Source: Cristatella mucedo (taxonomy: Eukaryota > Bryozoa > Phylactolaemata > Cristatellidae). Taken from it: a DNA stretch of 64,000 nt. The first letter of the stretch is position 1. Each line of letters opens with the position of its first letter. A program made the position numbers and the translations under genes. Below the pieces are notes generated by a model that worked only from the letters and a program-made list of their open reading frames with translations, was not told the DNA's origin and did not search any database. The stretch lies in assembly GCA_009760855.2 (NCBI GenBank), contig WPIO01000033.1:2811501-2875500 (forward strand). The letters are read 5' to 3'. Positions 13,571-23,185 of this stretch are shown piece after piece.

Positions 13571-15145
13571 CGCGCGCACACACACACACACGTGTGGACA
13601 CGCATGCTCGCACGCGCACACACACACACACATGTGCACACATACACACACACAGACACACACACATGCACACGCGCACACACACACATGCACATACATA
13701 CTTGGGGCTTAGAGATATTTGCAAGCGAATTAATACAGTGTGTACACAGACATATTTCGAATTAGACACCTGAGCTTGATTGATATACCGAATTCATTAC
13801 AATTCGGAGAGCCTACTGTCAGGATAGAGCCAAGGCCCCAAGTGCGCATTAAAGGATGTGAGACAGAAGGTCCCAAGCAACAGTTGGGGGCCCAAGCAAC
13901 AGTTGGGGGGCCCAAGCGACTGCAGGGCCCCACGCTACTTTGGGGCCCCAAACGACTGCGGGGGGGGGGGGGGGGGGGGGCCAACCGACTTCGAGGCCCC
14001 AACCGACTTCGAGGCCCCACGTATTCAGCACATGCACGGACACAATTGAGTGGCAAGCCTTCAAACGATAGACACGACCATCCTGAGCTGGATCAAACTA
14101 GCCATCAGTTGCAGGTATAGCAAGCTTTAGCTGCAAGGAAACACAAACCAAAGAAAAGAGCAAGGCAGGCTTGATGAAATATCGCTTGGACATGCTATGC
14201 TCCAAGACATGTCATCATTCTTCGCTTAAAAGGAGGCGCCACACAGACACAAAATTGTGCACCCCCACGCCACCCGTTTGAAATTAGCATATATCCGATG
14301 TCAAAGTAAGGTGTCACAACCACAGGATAACTGTGGACATAATCACACCATGGTCAGAACTGCAAACAGCTGTTGCAGTAGTGACAGCGCCTTTGCAGGC
14401 AGCATGATTTTCACGAAAAGCACTCCCGAGATCTCCTGGCTAAGCTCAGCCCCCAATGCATGCAATAGCATGCAAATGCTACCACAACGGATGTACAAAT
14501 CGTAAAGTTCGATCCTAGAAAGAGCTTTAGTTCTCTGATGGTGCTATGTAAGTACCAGCATTATTATTATTAGTATTAGTATTAGTATTACCAAGGCTTT
14601 GCTCTAGTGTAGTGAGAATGCAAACAAGGGCAGCTAGATTTTCGCACGATCCACTGTCAACTGCATGCACGACAATGCCACTGCTAAGACCGACCGTATT
14701 TGCAAGCGGAACAGTCGGAGCTCATGCGTCACATCACCTGAGCTGTGTCAGTCTCGTCCCCTAGTCTTGCCGTTGAGACAATCGCAGGGCTGTCAACCCA
14801 GTCGGGTGCATCACCTTTGCTTGCCTTCTTAGCATGGCGACCCTCTCGGGCTCCCACGCTCAGAGTGACGACACGCCGGTAGCCGACGTCTCCGAACAGC
14901 TCTCCATATTTGGTGTGCAGCTCAAAGCTGGCGCGTGCCAGACGGCCAAGCGGGCCTGGGTTCGCCCCGCTGTCGCACCACGACTTCGCCAGAAAGCCAC
15001 CAGCTTTGCCCGACGCAGCACATGCCACTTCACAGCGCTCGACGACAGTGACGCGAACGCCGAGCTCGGAGAGGTGGTATGCTACGGAACAGCCGATGAT
15101 GCCTCCGCCGACCACCACGACATGACCGGGCACAGTAGCCGCCAT
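12259..15145 (-). CDS. FAD-dependent oxidoreductase (DAO/TDA3-like), three exons
   Basis: Predicted flavoprotein amine/amino-acid oxidase-type enzyme of 375 residues, the usual size for this family. Exons on the minus strand are 15145-14738, 13162-12841 and 12656-12259 (TAG stop). The introns have GT/AG ends and the phases close (0, then 1). The start codon is followed at once by the dinucleotide-binding fold, with [17 protein letters not shown] at residues 9-25 and the acidic end of the second strand in [23 protein letters not shown] follows; this AASGKAGG stretch resembles yeast TDA3 and related fungal and plant proteins. The middle exon carries [15 protein letters not shown] and the last exon [23 protein letters not shown], the C-terminal FAD-binding segment. 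There is no clear N-terminal signal; the substrate is unknown. It is not FOXRED1, sarcosine oxidase or D-amino-acid oxidase in the strict sense. Intron 1 carries the microsatellites and G-run described separately. Confidence 0.88.
13537..13700. repeat. Inverted GT/AC microsatellite with GCGCGC centre
   Basis: A (TG)n run passes through GCGTGCGCGCGC into (AC)n, followed by more CA repeats with GTG interruptions. The two arms are complementary and the whole is alternating purine-pyrimidine. It lies in intron 1 of the oxidoreductase gene. Confidence 0.95.
13868..14020 (+). repeat. GGCCCCAA minisatellite with a 21-G run
   Basis: Imperfect units of about 17-21 bp share GGCCCCAA(G/C)CGACT and variants. 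They are interrupted by an uninterrupted run of 21 G (13960-13980). Units on the right (CCAACCGACTTCGAGGCC twice) are nearly identical. Confidence 0.9.
14557..14593 (+). repeat. ATT/AGT trinucleotide microsatellite
   Basis: ATTATTATTATT followed by several ATTAGT units, in intron 1 of the oxidoreductase gene. Confidence 0.8.
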
Positions 15146-15251
15146 AAGTCGTCACTAAACGAACGACCAGCAACCGTTGCGATAAGGCAAGAACCTCGTG
15201 GGTAAGCGAAGAGTGAAGAAAATCGCAACGCGAAATAATCAATGTAAATGG

Positions 15252-15252
<1 letters not shown>

Positions 15253-15291
<39 letters not shown>

Positions 15292-15292
15292 C
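15253..15292. repeat. CA microsatellite
   Basis: About 20 uninterrupted AC units, roughly 110 bp upstream of the oxidoreductase start codon on its minus strand. Confidence 0.95.
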
Positions 15293-16518
15293 AGGTGGTG
15301 GATCTAGTGCATAGAAAAGGGACTGATAGGCGGCCACCGAAGATGCCACTTGTGGCTTCGTCTTGCAGTTTGAGAAGCAATGTTACAGAAGCTTACAATC
15401 ATCGTCTCAAATGCTGATTGGGCTGCTTACAATGCAGACATGTCTTTGACCAATTCGCACGGTAGCCTAATCACAGTATTTAATAAAGTTCAGCAGATCC
15501 GAAATCTTATAAACACTAGAAAGCAGGTCATGTAGAAAAACTAACCTCTCAAAAGTTCAGGAAAGACTTCACATACTACAACTCCATGTACATTAATATA
15601 AGTGTGCAAGTGTGAATGTGTGCATTCGAAAAGATAAACACGCCGGTTTTTCCTATGAAAGATTGCGGGAAGACTTACATTAGTCATGCATTGCCTCATA
15701 ACCCTTGGATAGTAATTGTAAAATAGAATTTGCACACTATATATTTATGATGGTCTATATCATAATAAGATAGCTCACTCTATACGACTACTTCTGACTA
15801 GAAACAGATGGACTCAATTCAGCAGCTTCGTTTGAAAGTGCTGCTCCACAATCTCTCATGACAAAGGCGACGTTTGACAAAAGGCCAAGAGCCCAATCCC
15901 AATATCCTATAAGACATCTTTCTTTACTTTCTTCTTGCTCCTCTATTTCGTCTTGACAAGCAAGTAGCAACGAACTGACTAATGAAGAGGCTTTTAAAAC
16001 CGAGATTTCAGAAAAGCTATCTAGTAGGAAAGTTTGGTTGTGGGCGCACTCTATGAAAGGCCAGTCCCATAGAAACGGAGCGGTACTGTGGAGACTTGTT
16101 CTCCTTCACCTGGTCCTGTTACTGCTAGCAAAATACCTCTCGATGTTACAAGTGCAACTAGAAGCAAGATAAGGACACAAGCAATCTAGCTTCCTCGACC
16201 TCGCAATCTTGTGGATGCCGAATGGAAGTTCTGCTATATACGGATGAGCATACTATTTAAAATGGCAAATGCACCTAAAATAACTCGACATGCATTTGCT
16301 GCGGCTATGAATACTCGACTGTCTGCTATTCACTTCTGAGCCAGTCCCATTTTTCTGTACGACCAAGTGCATGACTGTGCAGTTCATGTGAACAGCGATC
16401 AAAGTCGTAAACAGTGAGATGACGATACTTAGTTTCGAGCCAGCTGCATAAGAAAACTTTGGAAACTATTTAATTCGAAGTCTAGCTACCCCATGTACTA
16501 CAGACCGCTAATACTCAC

Positions 16519-16613
16519 AATTGACCGCCTTTTGTATTCCCAGTGTCCACAACAGCTTTGCCACGACAACGCTCTGCGCGGATTTTCGATTCAATGTCGA
16601 GGCGTAATTTCAT
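16519..16613 (-). CDS. Candidate first coding exon of an unidentified gene
   Basis: On the minus strand an ATG opens a 31-codon frame beginning MKLRLDIESKIRAERCRG and ending at a good donor, TT followed by GTGAGTATT. The peptide is basic and would be helical, unlike the shadow frames around it. I do not recognise the protein. Possible later exons lie between 16240 and 15788. A frame ending in a stop at 15788-15790 is rich in Glu and Trp (EEQEESKERCLIGYWDWALG), but I could not make splice phases agree with confidence. Confidence 0.3.
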
Positions 16614-17369
16614 AGTGGTCAGCACTTGTGAGCAATAAATATGCCCTTGGTGGCCATACCGAAAGCGAAAGATCAGCGCTATTACTCGACGACAAGCGGC
16701 CCTGTGCAGCTAAAGGATTCGTAAAAAGCGAAGAGCTGACGGCAGCTAAATGACTCAAGAAACAGCAGCGGCAATGGGAGGCTGGCGCTTCCATAAGATA
16801 ATATACTGTAAGCCACATGCAACCATTGAACGCAGTTCCACCACATCCTCAACGCTCACGGCGGTCTCAAAGTAAAGACACTAATGCTCTGCAGAATAAG
16901 TTAACGAGTTTCCTGAACGCACACACTTCAATAAGACTTTAACGATGCATCAAACTGAACTGACCACGACCCCACCACCCCCTTCCCTCCACCATGAACT
17001 GACATACCGAGTAGCATCGGGATCGCTAGAAAAACTTAATGGACTAGCTGTGCTGGAAGCACTTACTGACCTGTATACCCAGAGTTACCCCCAGCACGAG
17101 TCATTATCACATCCACAGTAGCCGCGAAGCTTCTGCGAAGGTGTCAAAAATGATGTATAGTATTTTACACATTGTTGCATAGATAAATTTAGGGTAATGC
17201 TTTCGCGCTAGCTACAGACCTAAAAAGAATGTAAAGCTGCGTTTACACTATCGACTTTCCTACTAAGTAGGTGCCGATTTTGTGCCGATTTCCCTCTGGT
17301 TTAGGCTACTCCGTCTCCGCCCACCACCACATCTTGGGAGATGAGCCAGATCGGCCTGCTGCGATGAAG

Positions 17370-18085
17370 GATTCGCAAAACATTTAACTAGCTCCTTAGT
17401 TCTGTCTCGGCTGGATTATTGTAATTCCCTTTTGACCGGGCTACCAAAGAAAGCAACTAGGCCACTGCAGCTGGCTATGAATAGGGCTGCAAGGCTAGTC
17501 TTCAAATCCCAGGGGTTTGACCAGGTGTTCCCTTTGCTATAGGAGCTAGGATGGATGCCGGTTGATCAACGGATACAGAGCAAAGTTCTTACGCTGACTC
17601 ACAAGACCCGCTACGGCATAGCTCCTTCGTACCTAGCTGAGCTGCTGCACCAGTTTCAGCCTCTTCGTGCCCTCAGGTCCTGTGTGGACAATAAATTAGT
17701 TGTTTTATTCTTCCGCTTGACCTTTGGCAACAGAAGCTTTAGCTCTGCAGGTCCTAGACTGCGGAACTCACTTCCACCATTGACTCTTCCTATTTTTGTT
17801 GACATTCCTACGCAATGACAACTACTCTCCTGCTGCCGACTATGGCTCATCCTTTTCAGCGGTCCTGAGCTGCTACTTCCACGCTACTCACTACCTCAAC
17901 TGCTCTCCTGACTCTGCTATGCTTCTCACTTTCTCTTTGTTGCGTGAGACGAAGTCTGTTAGCTACCGAACGCGTGCTGAAGGCTGTTAGTGCGCTATAC
18001 AAAACTCTCCTGCGTAACACCCAGATAGTCTTTATGGCTTTGTGGATTTACAGACGGAGATGCATTACATTACAAGGAGAAGCTG
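17370..18085 (+). mobile_element. LINE-2a copy: reverse-transcriptase C-terminus plus 3' UTR
   Basis: The frame near the left end encodes the hallmark [20 protein letters not shown], followed by an arginine-rich [10 protein letters not shown] segment, APSYLAELL and a GPRLRNSLPPL end. This is the C-terminal region after the catalytic reverse-transcriptase motifs in CR1/L2/Jockey-like elements. One in-frame stop breaks it. The 3' UTR matches 8697-8970 and ends in ATTAC repeats. The copy is 5'-truncated and inactive. Confidence 0.85.
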
Positions 18086-18334
18086 CTTTTACTTCAATGC
18101 CGACCAATCAAAACGCGGGGGTTCATCAAACCCTTCGACCAAAATAAAGATGGCTGACGTTCGTAGGCTTGAGCGATACTGAGGCGTTTAGAGCTAGTCC
18201 CTAAACTTGGGATTCTTATGTATTGTAGCTACGGCTTAACCCTTTTCTACACAGAAGATTCTGTACGTCCTTTTATCCTTGTTGACATTGTGCACGTTAA
18301 CACTCACTATTTGATCATGCGTCCTTTAAAGCAT

Positions 18335-18405
18335 ATGTAAAGTGCCTGGAAAGAGACTAAGTTATCTGAGAGCGCTTTTCAAATGTATTATTGTTATTAT
18401 TTTTA
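18335..18405 (+). repeat. LINE-1a/SINE-A type tail
   Basis: GTAAAGTGCCTGGAAAGAGA, then a TATCTGAGAGCGCTTTTCAA-like block, then an ATT-rich end. A truncated 3' terminus. Confidence 0.75.
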
Positions 18406-18430
18406 TAGCACTTAACGGCGTAGATTACTA

Positions 18431-18492
18431 AGCACTACACACACACCATGGCGCGTGCATGCGAGCGCGCCATGGTGTGTGTGTGTAGTGCT
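18431..18492. repeat. Near-perfect 25/27-bp inverted repeat with 10-nt loop
   Basis: The left arm starts AGCACTACACACACACCATG and continues GCGCG. The right arm is its reverse complement except for one extra CA/TG unit. The loop is TGCATGCGAG. It sits at the edge of a sharp rise in GC content. Confidence 0.95.
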
Positions 18493-19280
18493 GTACCCAG
18501 GCTGGGTTCGGTTGGCTGGGACCGGACGGCTTTAGTGAGGGTTAGGGTCACCGGCTAGGCCGGGGTCGGACCCTACGGCACGGCCGGATGTATGCGGTGA
18601 CGTTAAGTCACCGGGGCTCTTGGGTACGAGAAGTTGGCCAAGTAAGTCGTGGTGTTGGAGGCTCCCGGTCTCGCCGAGTTATGCACCTGGATTCGTGCAG
18701 GCGTGCTCCGGCGATGCTGCCACGCACGCAAGGGAACTAGTACCCAAGGCCCGAGCGGAGCTGGATAGCTCGCTCGTTGTTGACTTGTTTATACCGCGTC
18801 CCCCCCGTGTAGGGTGTTCGTGACCCCCCCCCCCCGTGTGTTGGCGTCTTTCGGTGGAAGCTTACGACTGTGGTAGTTGTCGACTCGGACTAGCCAAGCA
18901 GTTACTCAGCCAGCCGGGTTTTGGACGGCGTACGCTCGTACTGTTGGATTCGGAGTCGGTACAACGACAGGACTGCAGAAGCCGACTGACTCCAACTAAC
19001 ACGTTTGTTCGCCCTTGCTGCGTCGTCTTGCGCCCCCGTAGTGTACTGTGTATAGTACCCTCCCTGTAGACTTGTTTAGTTCACCTGTTGTTGTTGGCGC
19101 ATGCGTTATAAAGATGTTTAACCTGACGGCCGCTCGTCTTACCCTAGCTCGGCGGCATGGCGAGCGGCAGCGTGGCCGGAGTATGGCGGGGTTTGGTGGG
19201 AAATAGCCTTTGACCCCTGGATCCCGGTTACTGTGCTAAGTAATGTACGCATTCGTGCGCGCCACGGCACACATTACTTG
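18493..19280. other. GC-rich island of unknown nature
   Basis: About 0.8 kb much richer in G and C than its AT-rich flanks, with C-runs near 18800-18835. It is bounded on the left by the hairpin at 18431-18492 and on the right by a short inverted repeat (AAGTAATGT at 19238 and ACATTACTT at 19271). No convincing coding frame was seen. It could be a solo LTR, a non-autonomous transposon or a CpG island. Confidence 0.45.
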
Positions 19281-19374
19281 TCAGTTTTCACTCTCCCGAA
19301 AAAGCTTTTTTATATTTATCTTCCTTTTCTTTATATTCTTCTCACACTAATCTACTTATTTGTGAAGGTAAGCT

Positions 19375-19525
19375 GATTTAACAGCCTCCTTTTATATAAC
19401 GGCAGAAAAGCCTTCACGGCTATCACCTACGCTTGCAGCATTCAATAAAGAATCGGCCACTGCAGGACTCAAACCCACGACCCAGGTCGTGAAGAATGAG
19501 CACCTTACCCCTGGGCTCAAACCCA
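19375..19525 (-). mobile_element. SINE-B copy
   Basis: On the minus strand: CACGACCTGGGTCGTGGGTT (box-B region), AGGACTCAAACC in complement, GGCCGATTCTTTATTGAATG, GATAGCCGTGAAGGC and an AAAAGGAGGCTGTTAAATCA end. This matches the copies at 21618, 36606, 46277 and 56812. Confidence 0.8.
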
Positions 19526-19889
19526 GGGGCATCAATATTGACTGCTGCGGCGTAAGTCACCCCCGTGAGGGAGAACCAGAAAGTTGATCACCTAGCCTGA
19601 ATACTTCTTAAGTCAACTGCGGAATAGCATTAATATGAATCGCTGTTTAGATACTGCTGTGGCACTAGGACTGTGAAAATAAAGTCAATTCATACTCGTG
19701 TTATATATTCCTGGATGGATATTTTTCTACGAACACAAATATGCAGTTCCCTCGCGTCCCGTACTGAAGCTTGCCGCTATTTATGCACGCCATTCACAGC
19801 TATCTATTCGAGCGCTTTTGTCGGGCAAACCCCGAAAGCAAGTATTAATGTCTACACCTAAAAGGTTTTAGCTGATATATTAGCTTCAT

Positions 19890-20015
19890 TTATATAGTGA
19901 CAGAAGAACCTAAATGCCTATCATCATCGCTTTCAGGGACGATACAGGCTTGCCCAATACACGACAGTAAACCACGATCTGAGTCGTGGCGAGTGGGCAC
20001 TTTACCCTGGGGCTA
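19890..20015 (-). mobile_element. Degenerate SINE-B copy
   Basis: Shows the same order as the neighbouring copy (an agtgacagaag end, a cctatcatcatcgctttcagg middle and a cacgatctgagtcgtgg head) but is strongly mutated. Confidence 0.6.
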
Positions 20016-20859
20016 AGAAAGACTAGCTAGACATCCTCTGCGTCTGGCTCCTCTTATTTCTTACTAATAGGAGACATGCGGTATTGCATGTTTGTGCTTT
20101 TTGACAGACAATTTACTCATCACCATGCTTGTCATATATGATTAGCTTGGTAGGTCAAGATTAAGCTTATCCATACCTCATATATCTCTGCCAACGTTTC
20201 ATTAGAAATATCCACGGAGCCGTTTTAACTGCTTTTTGACGTCAAAATCCTTCATTAAATTTTTGCATATAATGTGCTTTTCATCTAATTGAGTTTGGCT
20301 ATATGCTGCTTTTGAAAAAATTCATTAGGTCGCCAGTTGACGTCGTACATCCCTCGTGATTCTCTAATCATAAAATGCCAGGGATGATAAGACGTTAAAT
20401 TTAAGCTCCTCAGATTGGGTGTGACCTGTACTTTGAATTTGTACTATGAACATTTAATGAGCCTTAGGTAGTGACCTCATCGTCACCATCATCGACCAAG
20501 ACCAGATGAAATCCGGGCTTAAGCGAAAAGATTTTGTTAAGAATTTAATTTTATACAACTCCAACTTTGCGTAGAAATGCGGGCTTAGTGCTCACCGACA
20601 AACATATACCTGTGACGGATGAGCCCACCTATTGATGGGCAACAAAAGAGCTGTATTTTAATGTAGCAGTCTTTACAGAAGAAAACAACTCAAATAAGTA
20701 TTTTCAGCAAATTGTTATTAATTGCATTAAAATTTAATGGACTTGAATCCAATAGTTAATTCTAGTGGATTAAAGCTAACCAAGAATTTTTGACATCCAG
20801 CCTGCACGTCAGTAACATGTTGCTTAGAGGTCTCCTTACGTGCTTGCACGATATAGCTT

Positions 20860-21000
20860 TACAGTTGGCATCAAACTCCGAAGCCAGTCTTGTGTCCGTC
20901 ATGAACATCTAAACGGCATTATACGAAACATCACGCCGACCTGCACTGGCTCACTACCGACCGGCGCACGGACGTCGACGGTCTGTCAGATGAGGCCGTT
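20860..21000 (+). repeat. Possible decayed LINE-1a fragment
   Basis: CATCACGCCGACCTGCACTG and CTGGCTCACTACCGACC resemble the conserved [14 protein letters not shown]-coding stretch of the LINE-1a copies. The rest is unalignable by eye. Confidence 0.4.
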
Positions 21001-21617
21001 ATTTATCGACAGGTCTAGCGAGGCCTGCTGGACGGACGTCGCCGAGCTTGGGGGCGGGGCGGGGGTCTTCGTATTTGCACGCGGATTCCTTTCCAGACAA
21101 GATCCATAGACAATCGTGGGTGAATGGCTAGATGACCGGCAGAACGAAATGATGGCTAGACGACGCAGCCAGCTGGGAGCTCAAAGCACTTGATTCCAGC
21201 GCGAGGCGTTCGAATGTCGCTTTTTGTAGCGCCTAACGAGCTCCTCCGGTTCTGTGCAGCTTCAAAGCGCACCTCTAGCGAACGGCAATTCAGATTTCGA
21301 GAAAAATTGTTAACTAACTAACCTGGCGGTGGGCCTTCGGCGCGCAGCTTTAGGCTCTCTCAGAGTAAGAAATGACAATTTTAGAGCGGCTAAAGGCTCT
21401 GAGCGGCAAGCCTTCGGTGCCTAGAATCAGTTACCGGAAGAAAACTGCCATTTGTCTGCCTTTCGTCGCCTCACCCGCTCCAGTTTGACTCGTTCACCTG
21501 GGATGGGAGGCTAAAGTCTGTCTAGAACCCTTCTGCTGAATTGCTCGTACGCTTACTTCAAATTCAAGCCATTTATGTTGCAAAACAGGGGCGACCCAAG
21601 CGAAAAGACCATTGAAA

Positions 21618-21775
21618 GTCGCACTAGGTAAGGCGGTTGCTTTCACGACCTGGGTCCCGAGGTCGTGAGTTCGATTCCTGCGGTGGGCGATTCTTTATCG
21701 CCACTGCAAGCGGTGGTGATAGCCCTAAAAGGCTCTTCTGTCGCTATACAAAAAGAGGCTGTTTAATCAGTTGGG
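21618..21775 (+). mobile_element. SINE-B copy, well preserved
   Basis: The tRNA-like head has a box-A-like GCACTAGGTAAGGCGG and a box-B GAGTTCGATTCC. It is followed by GGTGGGCGATTCTTTATCGC, GGTGGTGATAGCC, the GGCTCTTCTGTCGCTATACA block and an AGAGGCTGTTTAATCAG end. Unlike a true tRNA, it cannot fold a complete cloverleaf. Confidence 0.85.
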
Positions 21776-21811
21776 ATTTTTTCCCCAGCTGCGTTGTTCC
21801 TAGCAGCTCTG

Positions 21812-21905
21812 TTTCAAACGGGGTGTACGGCTTCCACATCCGGACAGAACTAGGCCGAAAAAACAGCGCTCGTAATGGCGCTAGTCTCAGCCGATGTGCG
21901 ACGAA
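21812..21905 (+). repeat. Dispersed repeat of unknown family, copy 1
   Basis: Resembles the reverse complement of 31082-31192. Shared blocks include GTTTCAAACG, GGTGTACGGCTTCC/GGTGTGCTGCTTCC and GAACTAGGCCGAAA. It lies directly after a SINE-B copy. Confidence 0.6.
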
Positions 21906-23185
21906 TACTTTTGACGCCACCTAAAGCTTGTAGCATAGCTAGCGACTTGTGGGCGCTGCACCAATGCACGCCGGTATGCCGACTGTAGCAGAAACGAAGC
22001 GTCAGCTCACACCTTAACATAACAAATCCGTATTCATATCGTAGAAAAGTCTGTTCGACAGCTGTGGTGGGTCACAGGCTCAACAGCAGCCATGACGTAC
22101 ACCGACGGCTCCACTGTCTAGAGAGATCAAAACAATTCAGACGCCGATACCGAGTCCGGAAAAAATGACTGCTTATGACATGGCATCGGCTTGAGTGAGA
22201 CCTCGGCCGCATATTATTGCCGAGTCGGCTACGAGCCATTATAATTCAGGAACAGCGAATACTAATTATCAGTCCTAATCCCGCCGGTTTAGCTCTCGCT
22301 GCCGTTTAACCTCTAGCTCGTCCTAACCGGGGAGTGCAAATGGCCGATACCTTTCCAGTAAGCTGCAAAAGTCGTCCACTAGGCGCCCACAACCACTGCT
22401 TCAACAACTGACCTCTGTATAAGAATGCATTGAGAACTCTATTAGTATTGTCACCCAATAGTAACTATTGTTACCCTATCCGCAACAAAAATTAAGGAAA
22501 CTGCGTTTACTTGGCCTGCGGTACCCAGTCAGTCGGTAGAAAGTCAGTTGTTTCGAGTAAATTGGGCTGAATCATAAAGAAGCATATCGGCTTAATAAGC
22601 TGCGATGACGGCAAAACAGCTTGGTGGCGTCCAACTTCGTGACTTTCTGTCGCTTCCACTCTCAAGGCCGAACTCACGATCACAGAAATCATTACTGTTA
22701 CGGGCCAAAGGTCTTACTATAATCTTTTAGGCGGGTGTCGGTGCTGGGTATAGGGTTTCATTGTTAATAGGTTTTGGATTTAGCTAATTGCCACTCTTTG
22801 GAAAACTAAAATCGTGTCGAAAGGATCGCTTGGTTTACCACATTATCATGGTCTTGTCACTCCAATAATTTCGGTTACCTATTGCTAGTGCTTCACCAAC
22901 AATTCCTCAATCAAAAACTGGAGACATCTTGCCAAGCACAGTGCAAGGTTAAGACCACCATAATATTCGGCCGTAACTCTAAATCACCATCGACCAGCTA
23001 CCAGTAGGTGCCAACAAATATCCCAAGTAATCCAAAAAAATGTCAAAAAATACTCAGGTCAAACAAAGAGCTTGATCCTTGAGTTACCCTGCTGGATGAG
23101 GCTCCTTATAGTCATACGAAGCAAATCCGATAGAGGCAACCATGCGAGGAGAGATAGATCAAGCAGAATCACAAGCACCATTAGA

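Larger units (their letters stand above)
15146..23185. other. Gene-poor interval left of the SEC20-like gene
   Basis: About 8 kb with only one exon-like candidate (16519-16613). It holds a CA microsatellite, a LINE-2a copy (17370-18085), a tail remnant (18335), a large hairpin and GC-rich island (18431-19280), SINE-B copies and a dispersed unknown repeat (21812-21905). The part from about 22000 to 23185 shows nothing recognisable. Confidence 0.6.

Noticed and set aside
21618-21700. tRNA gene candidates from box A and box B matches
   Set aside because: The matches are heads of SINE-B copies; no acceptor stem or full cloverleaf can be formed and several similar copies share the non-tRNA tail.
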